Shown here piece after piece: positions 34,367-47,021 of a stretch of 64,000 nucleotides of DNA. The notes beneath the pieces are model-generated. The model did no database searches. It had not been told where the DNA came from and worked only from the letters and a program-made list of their open reading frames with translations. The stretch's first letter is position 1. The number at the start of each line of letters is the position of its first letter. Source of the DNA: Sipunculus nudus (taxonomy: Eukaryota > Annelida > Sipuncula > Golfingiida > Sipunculidae). The translations under genes and the position numbers were made by a program. Where the stretch lies: the NCBI GenBank assembly GCA_026874595.1, contig CM049314.1:27787729-27851728 (forward strand), in the 5' to 3' direction.

Positions 34367-37199
34367 TACAAAAAGGGAGAATAATTACATTGCTTGTCAA
34401 AACTAGAAAATTGACAGGTCAGTTAAAATCACGCAAACACAGTGATACTTGGGAAGACAGGGCTGGCATTGGCATATGGAAGTTTATATTTGGAATCAAA
34501 TGAAGAACAATATTTCCATGACATGTAATCCAGATACATCGGCCATTATGGAACAGTACATTCTTTCTGAAATCCTGTTTACATGTAAACCTGTTTATAT
34601 GTAAACTAAGAAACTTTTCGAAGTCTCACGAATGTTCCTTCCAAAGGGCTCCATAGACGCAACTGGTTTAACAAATCTGAGTAACAAATATGCAATGCTG
34701 AAAACGTTATTTGGTTCCAAATTCTATATTTCCGCCGGTTTCACCTTGAACGTCAAAGGCAAAGTAAAAATGGTCAAAGTCGCTGTGATAATTTCAGCTT
34801 CTCAAATAGTGTCCTGTTAAGGGACGGTCGGACAGCCTGACGGCCGGAGTCGGGCAAAGAGTAAGCGCTATGACCTTTAGTTAGATGATCTAAAAAACAC
34901 TGAAAACTAGGGAGCACGGGTCTTGACTCCCAGCGGAATTTGTTTATAAGGGTATTTTTTTTCAAAATATGGGTCCTGTGATCAGTTTGAAGCCAAGTAT
35001 AATTTCATATTGGGCAAACTAACTTTCTATGAAAGATTGTCAACTCATTAAATTATTCTACAGTCTACTATATTAAATTGACATGAAGGAATAATAACTT
35101 CTCCATGGATATTATATGTCAAAAACATTCTTAAATAATTTGAGATGTATTTATACTGGTTTACACAAAAATTCGAAAATCAAAGGGTATGAAATTTTGT
35201 ACCAGAATGCTCGAGACAAATGAAAAGAAAACTTAAATTAATGTCATATTTGTATTAATTTCAGATTGTATAAAAAAGAACTAAACCTTGAGAATTACTT
35301 ACTTTGAAAAACATTGAACGATGCATTGTGTAAATTCTGACTGAGTAACCATGAATTACCAGTTCCTAGAGTAACATCTTATTATATTAAAAGAAGCATG
35401 GTAATAAGTGAATTTTGCAATGTGTTAGGCGTGCAGTTTATTATTTATTTAAATGTAACAAGTTTCTTCAGTAAAGAGAACAATTGATTTCAGCTTGGTA
35501 TTCTATTAACCCCAACACTATTAAATATGAGCAACTCATGTCCATTGGTAATTATAGGAAACATTGTAAATTGGCTTTATTTGTTACAACAATTATGGAT
35601 AAAATTTACTAATAATTTAGTGGTTTTTATAATTATATTTTTGTTCACCGTTCAAATTTTTCATACATTTTTTTGTATCCATTGTTTCGCACAATTGAGG
35701 TTCAGTATTTTAAATGATACCATTCTGTTAAACAAGGATGTCATTATTTACAATTCTTTCATATATATTTCCACAAGTATATAGTCATGTATTGTGATTT
35801 TACTGTTTGTAAAAGTCAACTGAGGGCAAATATAATCATGTTTTCTCATTTACTCTGTATGGAAGACTATATGTCTTTCATGAGTCTTGGGTGTAATAAA
35901 GTTATGAGTTTCTTATCGAGTTCAAGCGGACCCATCTTGGCCGCTAGCTGCTTCACGTGTTGTGGGTCAGCTTTACATACGTTTTAGCTTGCTGCCACAT
36001 GAATAAAACTGTTATATTCAAGTTGTAACTTATAGATAAAATCATCAATACCTTTTATTTTCTTTTTTATTTCTTATTTTTATTTTTTCTTTGTTTCACG
36101 CGGCGTGTCATCCCGGTCTCGCATAGGCTACAACAAGTGTTAGGTATATTGCCTTGTAATGTACGTCCAATAAACAAACTATCAGCTATGAACTGAAGTA
36201 CAAAGGCCTATGCATATAAATATCTTCTATCAAACTTGATTAATGAACACTGATTATACTTTTGCATAATTTTGAATTCAGTAATTCCAATTAAAGAATT
36301 ACGGAATAGTTAAACTACATATTTTGCAATAAAAAACCTGCGTAATCCTCAGATTCCGGAGCACCCGACACTATTTGTTCTCCTTGCTTTTTAGTCGGCA
36401 AAAAAAAATATCAGAAGTCCGAAGCCGGAAGCCTTCGGAAGCCATTTGGTTTCATAGTATAATATAAAAAAATTACGATCATACCAACACTTTTCCGTGT
36501 TAAAATGGAAGGTATAAACCCAGGAAGTCTCACAAACATTCATTCCCATATATTAAAATTTAAAGCGTATTTAATTAGTCGGAAGCCTCACGAAAGAAAT
36601 TCGATGGTGATAGATAATGTTCAAAATGCATAAATCTCGTAGCACCAACCAGCAATGACACAGAAAAGGTTTTGTATCATTCCAAATTTTTAATTTAAGT
36701 AAAATTTATGTATTTGAAAAAAAATCTTAATGTATTACTAACATAATAATATATAAAAACTAAAACAATGTGGAAATATACATTCAAATGTATTACATAA
36801 TATATCATATCGCAACGTTATTTCCCAATATGGAATATTATTGTAGAAAAATAATAAAAGCATTTCAAATTTCGCAATTTTATCAAAATGGTGTAATAAC
36901 TCATTCCATTATACAACAAAATAGATTAGAACATAAAAATGTAAACAATCAATGTAGCAAACTGCTGCATCCTAGCAGGAACTGGTAACACCGTAAGAAA
37001 AGTCTATTCAGATTCTAAACCATTTTTTATCTATTACGCTTCTATATACATTATTATTGAAACTAATTTTTTATCCAGGTATAAGGGTGCTAAATAAGGC
37101 TCGCATATAACTCTCCAAGGCTTGCTGAATACTGATCAAACTAATGTATCAGGAAACATTTTTAGAACATTGCCAAGAAAATTTGCCTAAAACATCATA
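34367..37199. other. AT-rich spacer, no gene seen
   Basis: A small dispersed-repeat scrap at about 34,815-34,995 (gacggtcggacagcctgacgg, atgggtcctgtgatcagtttg). The rest is AT-rich, with only fortuitous open frames such as 35,527-35,784, which is hydrophobic from its AT content. No RNA gene or exon is supported. Confidence 0.5.
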
Positions 37200-38140
37200 A
37201 AAACACTTCCTAAATATTTCGTAAATTTAAACAAGTGGCCCATGGGCCATGACGCTCAGCTAAATTTGACTGGGTGGTAATTTCTTTTATTAATGTTATA
37301 TACTGTATGTAGCTTATGTTAATCTTTTGAAAAAATGTACAGAAAATTAAAATTCCTGGATTCATAGGAGACCTGCGAAGGACCCCCTTAGATTTCACAA
37401 TAGAGGTTTCCAAGGAAAATGGATACAAAATGTACCCTGTATGTCTTGGAGCTCAAAATCATGTTTCTGGTCCATAGTTAACGGAATATAGGTCACCATG
37501 ACCCAAGTTTAGTTTTTCAAGGGGATCGCCAAGGACTTCCCCGAATGCCATGTTAGAAGAGTTTAGGGCTAATGGATACAATGTTTGCCCTGTCTGACTG
37601 ATCAAAATCATGTTTCTGGCCAGTAGCTTGCAGAATATAGGTCACCATGGCCTAATTTCAGGTTTCCAAAGAGATTTGCCTAGAACCTCCCTGGCTTTTG
37701 TGTTAGAAGATTCTAGTCTTAACTGACACGAGTTGGTCCATCCATCTGACATTCATGGTACTCATATGAAATCTTTTTTCAATAGGTTGCAGAATATAGG
37801 TCACAATGACATAATTTAAAATTTCAAAGGAGATATACTCTGCACTTAGGTTAAGTGTATACAATTTGTACCCATCTGATGTTTAAGGTACTTAAATCAT
37901 GTTTTTGGCCTGTCACATGCAGGTTTCCAGTGGGATATGCCAAGATCTCCCTGGATATTGTGTTCGAAGATTTAAGGGCTCTAGGACACAGTTTGTACCC
38001 CGACTGTATTTGACATGTATTATAAGAATAAAGTTACTTATTTCAGGATTCAGAGAAGACTTGCCAAAGACCTTCCTTGACTTTTCAATATAAGGTTCAA
38101 AGGAAAATAGATACAATTTTACTTTGTCTGTCTGGATGCA
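37200..38140 (+). repeat. Dispersed repeat, tandem ~200-bp variants
   Basis: Repeated phrases aatataggtcaccatga, aggtttccaaagagatttgcc, cctccctgg..ttgtgttagaaga and acaatttgtaccc recur at intervals of about 150-200 bp. It is a diverged branch of the dispersed family and ends in the (AT)n tract at 38,147-38,200. Confidence 0.6.
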
Positions 38141-38143
38141 CAA

Positions 38144-38146
<3 letters not shown>

Positions 38147-38200
<54 letters not shown>
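38147..38200. repeat. (AT)n tract
   Basis: Separates two differently oriented or differently diverged repeat blocks. Confidence 0.9.
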
Positions 38201-38203
<3 letters not shown>

Positions 38204-39005
38204 CATAGCTTGATTCTTGCGTTAAAGATGGGCCATATATAACTTAAGTTTGAATTCCATATGTCAATCCAAACTTGAGTTATCATCAGGAAACAATAAC
38301 TGTCATGGACAGGCAGAGTCGAACTGGCGGACGGACAGGGTGATTAATATAGGGCATCCACTTATTCAAGCGGGGCTCTAATACACAACACAAGTTTTTA
38401 TTTCGAATATGAAACCACAGTCGAAAATCTGATAGTATTAATACAATTGGCAGTTTCAAAAAAAGGAAATGAATCAAATATAGAAAAAAAGTACAGGTTG
38501 CATCACCAGTTTTAAGAAACTTGAGAGACCAATCATATTCAATAATCGCACTGGGTTTCAGGACACTGAATGAAACCACAGCTGAGGAACTGACATAACT
38601 GCTGTCATTTAACAGTCTCGAAAACAGAAAAAAAATTGTAAAAAAATAGAAAAAAATTACAAGTGGCGCGAAGGTTTCATGAACTGACAAAACAAGTCGT
38701 GGTCAATATTCTAGGCAAGATTCATAAGATTCATGCATTGATTATCAAGATACTGGAATTGTTGCATCTTTTTTTAAATTATTCTGGGGGGTACTTAAAA
38801 TAGCTCGGAGGATTTAGGTCAGACTGACATTATATCAGGTTTCTAAGGAGATTTTTAATGGACCTCCATAGATATACACATGGAAGTTTTCTAGGTCTAG
38901 CGGTTACGATGTGTGCCCTGCTAAAGCACGACCGGACGCCCAGATGGGCGAGGGACAAAGCGCCATACCTATACCTCAGATAAATTTCAGTCAGCTGAGC
39001 TAAAA
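38201..39005 (+). repeat. Dispersed repeat copy
   Basis: From gatgggccatatataac to gtcagctgagctaa, with ggacggacaggg, a damaged gtggcgcgaag core near 38,662, ctcggaggatttagg and a final gcgccatacctatacctcag. Same order as 33,720-34,366. Confidence 0.7.
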
Positions 39006-39175
39006 ATTTCACACATACCTCCTGAGGGGTGGCTATAACCACCAGAGGGGTAAACATATAACATCACTTCCTGGTTCTGCATCTATATCCTAAATAGATA
39101 AGAGGTTCTAACCAAGCGTTAAACATGCAACTCACTGGGAGGCCTAAAATCTGCGCCTGCTGCTAATAACCGTTC

Positions 39176-40483
39176 ATGATGGATACACGGGAAGTTATTC
39201 TTAAAGTGCTTTCCATCGTAATTTTTATTTTACATTTTATATATGGCGGTGACACATATGCATGTAAAAGTGTTGAAAATTGCATTTTACATATGTCGAG
39301 TGCATGGAACGGGACAATATATTCTGAAATCCTTGAGGGAGTGACTGCCTTGAAGACCATAAACCTGTCAAAGTGTAATGTGCTCTCACTTGGGAAATAT
39401 GCCTTTCCTAAGGAGACGGCGGCGACGCACTTGTATCTATCATCAAACTATATTAAGAAGATCACAAAGCATCAATTTTTAAACCTGAATGAACTTGAGG
39501 AGATTTACATAGATAACAACAGAATTGCGGATATTGGGACCGAGGCATTCCTAAATTTGTCAATATTGAAAGTCTTGGCCTTGAGCCAAAATAATATTAC
39601 GGACCTACAGACTCAAGCATTCAAAGGATTGGTAAATCTGCAGTACTTAGATCTGAGTCATAATCACATAACTGCTTTCCAGTCAGAACATTTCACCGTA
39701 ATCTCAAGACTAGTCACACTGCGTCTCTCAAATAATCATATAATGAAGATAGAAACGGACGCCAGTTTGCCAGACACTCTTGATTGGCTTGATCTCACAG
39801 CGAACAAACTGCGTGGTCTGCCTTATTTTCAGTCATGTAATTCGACTATCACCTTAATGGATAATGATATTCACTGTGGTTGTTTAGTTCCAAACAACAC
39901 CTTTTATAATTCAGATAACTGTAGGATGCAGTTTAAATGTTCGTCTCCCACGAATCTCGGACAGGTAATACAAGACGTGAACATCAGTTACAGTTACTAT
40001 GGGTGTAACAATCTGACTGTGATTGACACATCCAGTGTAGAGGAAAACGACCTTCCAATGCCCTTGGTCTTGATTGATATTTTTGGCTTTTGCAATATCT
40101 CTGCTCCACATCTTGACTATAACGGCACTCACATTAACTGTCGCGGATATGCTAACCCTGCTCCTGTTCTGGAATTGCACAAATCTGGGAAGATGGAATG
40201 GTCCGAAATTCCAGTTGAAGATGGACCTGGATTCACGTATTTGTCAAGATTCAACGAATCTCTACAAGGCAATTACACGTGCGTATCTAGGAATAACGTA
40301 ACAAAGGAAGAGGTCAATGCCACTCTTTTGGTTTCTGGTAACGAGAATGAGAATACAAGGAACAGTACTGAGGAAACCAGAGTCATTCTTCAGGACATTG
40401 TGTTTTGTCCACCCAGTGTATTATTACTGTTTTTTGCTTCGGCCGCCCTAATTTTCAGTTGTTACCTTTGTTCAAACGCATAG
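39176..40483 (+). CDS. LRR-Ig transmembrane receptor, intact
   Basis: 435 residues with no intron. Residues 1-29 are a signal peptide (LSIVIFILHFIYGG). LRRs cover about 55-215, with cores LYLSSNYIKKI, IYIDNNRIADI, LALSQNNITDL, LDLSHNHITAF, LRLSNNHIMKI and LDLTANKLRGL. A cysteine cap uses C221, C234, C236, C249 and C255. One Ig domain at about 300-387 has C322 and C369 (NYTCVSRNNV). A membrane span at about 412-430 is followed by only a few residues. Many N-x-S/T sites indicate an extracellular domain. LRR-Ig proteins act in adhesion or recognition, and in molluscs as candidate immune receptors; without a tail it would need a partner to signal. Two adjacent ATGs open the frame; the first is used. 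It is the only undamaged family member here. Confidence 0.92.
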   Translation: MMDTREVILKVLSIVIFILHFIYGGDTYACKSVENCILHMSSAWNGTIYSEILEGVTALKTINLSKCNVLSLGKYAFPKETAATHLYLSSNYIKKITKHQFLNLNELEEIYIDNNRIADIGTEAFLNLSILKVLALSQNNITDLQTQAFKGLVNLQYLDLSHNHITAFQSEHFTVISRLVTLRLSNNHIMKIETDASLPDTLDWLDLTANKLRGLPYFQSCNSTITLMDNDIHCGCLVPNNTFYNSDNCRMQFKCSSPTNLGQVIQDVNISYSYYGCNNLTVIDTSSVEENDLPMPLVLIDIFGFCNISAPHLDYNGTHINCRGYANPAPVLELHKSGKMEWSEIPVEDGPGFTYLSRFNESLQGNYTCVSRNNVTKEEVNATLLVSGNENENTRNSTEETRVILQDIVFCPPSVLLLFFASAALIFSCYLCSNA

Positions 40484-41047
40484 CGGGATGGACTTCCATC
40501 TGGGGATCCTTCGAGAATCATAAATAATGTAAAGCCACTGCAGAATGAAATACATTCTAAGACACATGAACTTGCATTAGCGACTGTATTACAGTGTGGT
40601 TTTCAGAGCTGATCTTACACATAAGATCTGGAATAATATTTATATCTTGGAGTGCATTCTTGCTGTTCAACCATGGTTGTAAAGTCATTGAGAGCTCCAA
40701 GATAACTGATTATTTCTATTAGAAATATATAGCAATTCTTTCCTCTTTTAAAGAAATTATCTTTAATCATTGTGACAACCAGAAAAAAACTGGGCTCAAG
40801 AATAATAAGTCAAAGTTTGTTATTGCAGTCTGAAAAAACATTTATTTGGTGGGTTTCCAGTTTATAAATTTGTTTACCCAATATAACCATTTTGCGAATT
40901 ATATATTTATTGTAGAAAATAAATGCGAATAAATCAACAAAGAACATAAACTCTGATTTCTGGTAATTCATAAACCACACTCTCGTTAATTAATACGAAT
41001 GCAAAATGAACGAATATGATATATCTATAAATATATTTACAAATATA

Positions 41048-41104
<57 letters not shown>

Positions 41105-41235
41105 CCCTACAAGAACACTTTCATGAAAAAATGGTTCCAGGCAGAACCTTCCTGTAGGGTTCTCAGAGGAATCCATAATCAGGGTTACATCAAAAGTCCT
41201 TAGGGTTCCCCAAAGAAGGACCCTGACTAGTTGGT
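40484..41235 (+). other. 3' flank of LRR-Ig gene
   Basis: A possible polyadenylation signal AATAAA at 40,918-40,923, about 435 bp after the stop. An (AT)n tract occupies 41,050-41,102. No other gene is seen. Confidence 0.4.
41050..41102. repeat. (AT)n tract
   Basis: Dinucleotide run of about 26 units. Confidence 0.9.
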
Positions 41236-42197
41236 TATACTGTCGAACCTCTATAATGTGGGTACCCTTGGGACTTGGCCAAACTGCCCACTTTACAGAG
41301 GTGCCCACTATATGGAGATAATAGCTGCCCCATTCAATGATCCCACGTACTATGAGATATTACCATAGTTGTTCCAGTTTTAAGAGTACTTTATTAACTT
41401 GATGCATGTACATTCTTCCTGTTTTAAACACAACGTTTAAGAAGTAAAAAATAATAATTGTTATATATATACCCATTATATCCTCAGATATACTATACTG
41501 TTGTACACACTTTCTGTAAGACAAACCATTCTCATAATTTGTGAAAGGTAAAGCTTTATATTTGAGTCTGGGGTTAACATTTTATAACTGGATAGTAACA
41601 GTGAATATGACACAGAATATATGCGAATGACCAGTGTCTGGTGTTGGTCATGAACTGCAACTACAAAGTAAACATTGCACTGAGACAGGAGAACCTTATC
41701 CTATTACTTTATCTCACAGTACCAAGTATTTGCGTGAATGAGCAAGGCATCCACTCATGGTATTAACTATAGCAGTTTCTTTGCTTCATTGAAATAAGAA
41801 AGTCTAGTGACTGTCAGATTAAAGTATAGCTATAAGTCCACTATGCATGGCTACTGATTGGGGCATTCACTGCTAGCTATAAACATGGAATGACCATACT
41901 GAGTAGGCACATCAAAGCAGTCTAATAAGTATGCATGTATTCCATGCCTAGCCTTTGAGGCAAGAAGGCTATTATCATGATTATGCAATCAGACAGTTAT
42001 ATGCCTCTGTTTGATCATTATCATTAATAGTTAAGATATCAATATTCAATGATTGACGATGACTAATTCTGATTTCTAATATTTAAAATTTACAATAAAT
42101 AAATAAAAAATAATTAAATAGGAAGATACATCAACTGGGAAAATCGATAAATTGCCCACATTAGCTCGGGAAAAGTGCCCACATCAGCTCGGGAAAA

Positions 42198-42267
<70 letters not shown>

Positions 42268-42275
42268 ACCTACTA
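41236..42275. mobile_element. Candidate MITE-like element
   Basis: The left part reads gtcgaacctctataatgtgg with gtgcccactatatgg soon after. The right part, on the other strand, reads ggttccaatata, an (AT)n run at 42,192-42,262, then gatgtgggcacttttcc. The paired 'tgcccacttta / tgcccacatta' phrases facing inward suggest inverted subterminal repeats, with the (AT)n tract grown inside one end. No coding frame. Evidence is suggestive only. Confidence 0.3.
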
Positions 42276-44825
42276 CAATCCAAGGTCATAATCTTTTTTT
42301 TTTATTTTCTTTGGGAAATGTAGCTTAGTCACCCTAGTGCAATAATTGATGAATTATTAAATACATACGAGTGATTAATTAGAGATTTATTTAGCCATAG
42401 GCTGTTCACTGCAACCCATGTTGTTGTCTGCATTTGTAAGTCTTTAAGATACAAGTAAATCCCTGAATTTGCGATATCATTCCACAGAAAAAAAATTGAC
42501 ATATACTTATTATGTTACGTGTTTCCATAATATGTGCCAACCTAATATTATACTATTAATTGCATTTAATATTCGTGTTTTCTGTATGCATAAATTGGAA
42601 TACATCTATATGTTGCCAATCTGCGCTCATGCATTTTCTTAAGTTCAACGTTTCAGAAAGACTTTTTTTTACCTAATTTTTATGCTTAAAACTGACGGCT
42701 AAATTGTCCGGGGGCGGGGCATTTTATAAAACTCTAACGCCCTGTCATCATCGTTTATATAACATGAAATTTGGAGCTGAAAGTTTCAGGTATGCCTGAA
42801 ATATTTGATAACAGAAATGGCCTTAGAAGCGTGTGTTCATTTACATCAGTTGTAATATGTTGCTATTGACAAAATTTGTATGTTTCCATAATGCCATTAA
42901 AAAAAATCAAATAAATCTATTATCATTAGGGTCACCTTCCTCTAAAAAGTTGTTTATTTTTTATTTTAAATATAAAGTAATAGTCTTTTTTTGTTTATCT
43001 ACAGAAAGTGAATAAATGAGTTCAGTTTTCACAGGCAAGTCGAAATAGTTGGCGATCATATAGCAGACGATAAACCTTTATTAATATGATGCTAATGGAT
43101 ATGTGATGCCGATGGAAGATTGCAGCAGTACATCTGAGAATGTTGCAATATATGTGATATGACTTGACATATATAGTACATGCAAACACATACGACTGAT
43201 ACATTTGCCATCGAACGAAGACGAATTCTGATAAAGGTGCCATTTTGATTTAATTAGACTCAAATTATGTTCATTTATACACCCTAAAACTAAATAAATT
43301 CTCGTCTAAGTTGTAAATATCGGGCCTCGTCGTGAAACAAGGGGAAAAATAACAAATGTGTGGATAACGGCAGTTTCGCTTGTATTTGTTCATGATGAAG
43401 GCCCGATATATTGGTAACTAAAATGATGAAGAAGCTGATATAGACAGAACAAACAAATAACAAACCAGGGAAGTAAAACATAAAATTATACATCCCTAGT
43501 CTGTGAATGTGAGTGGCTAATCATGGAAGTCCTCATTAGATAACCTTTGACAAAATATGTAAAATCTCACGAAAGTCATAGAGAATGGTGTGTGTGTGTG
43601 GGGGGGGGGGGGGGGTGGGTGGTTCAAGTAAGACTCAGCTGTCTGCAATGCTTTTCGACCCCGCTATAAACATATATAAATATTTTTGAGAGACCAGTTT
43701 GTTTTCCATGCATGTGACAGCTTAGTCCTTGGTATGTACACCCTACATAATATACTCTACAAAAATGTACATGATCTTTTAAAATGCAAGTACCTTTAAT
43801 ATTATATGCAAATAGATATTACTGTTACATTTGCTACGAATAAAGATAAATTTCCGTAAAGGTGGCATTTTTATTTAAAACCCAAACCCAAATTATGCTC
43901 ACATAATCCTTCAACTAAGTAAAATCTCGCATAAGTTGTCAATATTGGGCCTTGTTGTAAAACGGGGGGGGGGGGGTAAAAAAGCATAAGAATAAAGAAG
44001 CATATCATTTTTATAATGTATAACAGCTGATTTGCAGAACATTTGATCATCTCATCTTCATCTATACTTGAGTGTTTAATTTGTTTATTTTTTTACCCTC
44101 GATCTGCAGATTTCTTTGGAAAATACGTACTAACCAAATCATGTGTTCAGTTTCTTTTCAAATAGGAGAACAGCTACATTGAAAATGGTGGTCATTATGA
44201 CAAAACAAAATAACCAAAATTGAATTCTCTGGGCCATAATACCCCGGAATTCATGTACTGGATGACCCTCCCTTGCGATTTTCACATTATTTTTGGCGGC
44301 CATTTTGGTTTATCCTAATTAGCAAATATTGCCCAAGACTGACAGAGGGCGAACCAATATATTGTTCACACTTGATATGTGGGCAAACAAAATCCACAAA
44401 GAAAAAAAAACTTAAGACCATAAAACAAGGTTGAGTCTGGGGGCGACCGGACTATGGCGAAAGCTGAGGTTCCTGGACAACTAGAAGACGTGGCTTCCAT
44501 TATTGGCTAAAGCGGAGGGTGTCCTTTCTGGCCCATGCGACCGTCCTTCAGTTCCAAATATGTATACTTTGACACATATTGTTTCTACTTGGTTTAGTAA
44601 CAAATACATGACTTTTTTATTATGACATTTTTGTTTATTATGTTGTTACCATGGTTACGGACCATATGACCACAACCACCACCGGATCAATGGCAGGGAA
44701 GAAGATTCTGATAGCTGAGGTGTCTGGCTAACTAGATATTGTTTTTTTCTCCCTCAAAGGGAGGGGAGGTGGTCTATGCTAGCCTATAGTCAATATAGTA
44801 TATCTATAACTGTACTTCACTCAAG
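42276..44825. other. Spacer with a local duplication, no gene seen
   Basis: A segment around 43,200-43,400 (acgaagacgaattctgataaa.. gggcctcgtcgtgaaac) recurs at about 43,835-43,990 (acgaataaagataaatttccg.. gggccttgttgtaaaac), both in the same orientation and about 630 bp apart. G-runs lie at 43,601-43,615 and 43,965-43,977. No exon or RNA is supported. Confidence 0.45.
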
Positions 44826-45360
44826 TATCTGGAACATGTACGATCACGTATAATTACACCAATGGGTAACATGCGTTTCAGTTACCTTGGATGTAACGAT
44901 TGACCTGCTATAGAAGAACACAATCTTCAATTCTTTTCGGACATGATTGTTTTTATTGGTTTTGCCAACATAACTGCGCCGCAGCTTGACTTTAACGACA
45001 CTCACATTAAGTTTAGAGTGGTTTCTAATCCCGCTCCTGTGCTAGGATTATACAATATGCTGAGCTTATATGGTCCGTGAGTCAAGGCATGGACGACGTT
45101 TGAATTACATTCTTGTTGAGGCTAATGGAAGCTGACCACGGTAAATACCTCTCCATAGCTGGAAATAAAGTAACCATGAAAGCACTAACGTCAATTTTAG
45201 ATTCCTAGCAATATGAATGAGAATTTTAAAAAAATAGAAACCTGAAACATCAGTCAAGACCTCTGAGTAGTGATCCTGTCTTTGGCGTATGCTGCAATGA
45301 TGCTCGGTGTAACAGGCATTTGTTTTGAATTATGTGTATATTTAAAATCACCTTGTGTTT
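44826..45360 (+). pseudogene. LRR-Ig pseudogene, 3' half only
   Basis: Aligns by eye to 39,975-40,480 of the intact gene. A region matching its NISYSYYGCNNL segment is followed by FADMIVFIGFANITAPQLDF, then FNDTHIKFRVVSNPAPVL, the Ig-domain start with the conserved NPAP. The first Ig cysteine (INC) is now Phe, frames shift near 45,060-45,110, and a hydrophobic stretch at about 45,280-45,340 stands for the lost membrane span. No LRR part precedes it. It shows that another LRR-Ig gene on the same strand once lay here. Confidence 0.75.
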
Positions 45361-46528
45361 AAAAGTTTTTACGTAAGTTAATATTGAATGGTGGGATTTG
45401 GTTTGATGAGGTTTGGGTGCAGATTCAGGTTTTTGCGGGGGAGACGCCCTCTGTGTTTCTTTTTAATTTGGCAGCGTGTCTAAAGACTACATATATGGTA
45501 TACAACCTCAATTATCTCGATTTCGAGTCAGTATTAAAGTGCACTTTATTTTATTATCTCATGTTAGGTTTAAAAACATTGTAGAAAAGAAGGTACATAT
45601 ACACCAGGCAAGACAAAACTATAAACGCAGGGTCTCCCTTATTTGGCATATTTATAACCTATGAGAGGGTATCACATACCGTCGTAGGGAGCACAATACG
45701 GTGCTAGACAATGCTATTCGGGGTCAGTTATGGCTTGCAGCCACGCACAACGAAACAGTAAAAATAAACAGGTTGTACCATACTGCCAAACAGATGTTGT
45801 GTTGCTAATGTATTGATTTTTTTTCTGTATGTAACCCTCCGCATAAATAAAGTAGAGACTTAAAATAACTTGAGAGAAGTAGATGTATCAATAACCATGA
45901 ATGCGTGTGTTTACGAGAGCTCCTGTGTTTTTCTTTTTAATTTAAAATCACCGTTTTCCAAATTAAAAATACTCTTCCATTAAAAAAAATATATCCTATG
46001 TGAGGTTTGTATGGAATACTTTTTTTTAATGGACAGTGCAACGTTTAAAAAATAGGTATTATTTGCATTATTTCATATAAGCTAATGCTATACCCGTCCT
46101 AGCATTTAGGTCAAATATAGGTTACCGATATAAGAATATGTTTGATTATAATTTATTATCAATTATGAATAACCATCCATGTATTTGTATTGTTGGATTT
46201 TCTGCCAGAGAAAAAGCAGATATAGTGTGTACCCTTAATTATCTTAATACCATGCTTATTTGAAGATATAACAAAGCTAATTTCTGAATTATGCCTTCAT
46301 ATTATGTTAAACCAGACTTCCTGGTCCATTTCTATCAACGAATTAAGCAAGTAATTTATGTTTTTTTGTGTAATTACATGATCACACAAACATGATCTTA
46401 CCAACAGTACTCCAAATCTGTTTTAACTCCGATGTGGTATGTTACGCCTCTTTATAACCGCTTCCATGGATCTGTTGGATGAGAAACCTTGCATTAAAAC
46501 TTGTTGTATAGATAGCCATTCATTTTGT

Positions 46529-46530
<2 letters not shown>

Positions 46531-46596
<66 letters not shown>
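46531..46596. repeat. (AT)n tract
   Basis: Same relative place as 17,241-17,289. Confidence 0.9.
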
Positions 46597-46971
46597 TATT
46601 TATAATATAATTGTGTTTGTAACATATATTAAATATGTATGTTTTGTCTATTGCATTTTTACAATTTAGAAAATGCCTAGATTTATTATTATTCTTATTA
46701 TCAATAATATGTTAACCAACAAATGTTAACGATCACCTTTCAAACGGAAATTGTCCTTATACATGAGAATAATAAAAATATCTTACATTTGTTTTAGTAT
46801 ATACTTTCCTAAACTAAAGATTTGTAGTTTACAAATTGGCACTTATTAAAAACGTACATAACGGATTGTATATGGTTCATATAAATCATTTTCTCGTCGA
46901 AATGTGATATTATCTGTGCTTTATCTGTAACCATTCCCCGTGCGTATGGATAAACGACGACGGTTACTCAC

Positions 46972-47021
46972 CCAATAAAGCTGCACACACTATCGGCGCT
47001 TCATTAGAACGCCTACGTGAT
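46972..47021 (-). CDS. Orphan cytoplasmic exon of CTLD family
   Basis: A 50-bp exon bounded by tttttgcag and gtgagt on the minus strand, identical in length and phase to the arm exons 18,478-18,527 and 58,185-58,234. It reads SRRRSNEAPIVCAALL. Only the flanks of this part of the gene are duplicated here; the membrane and lectin exons are absent because the duplicon ends at 48,057. It is probably a relic. Confidence 0.5.

Noticed and set aside
35527-35784. Hydrophobic 85-codon frame suggesting a membrane protein
   Set aside because: Composition follows from local AT-richness; no start context, homologue or splice evidence.
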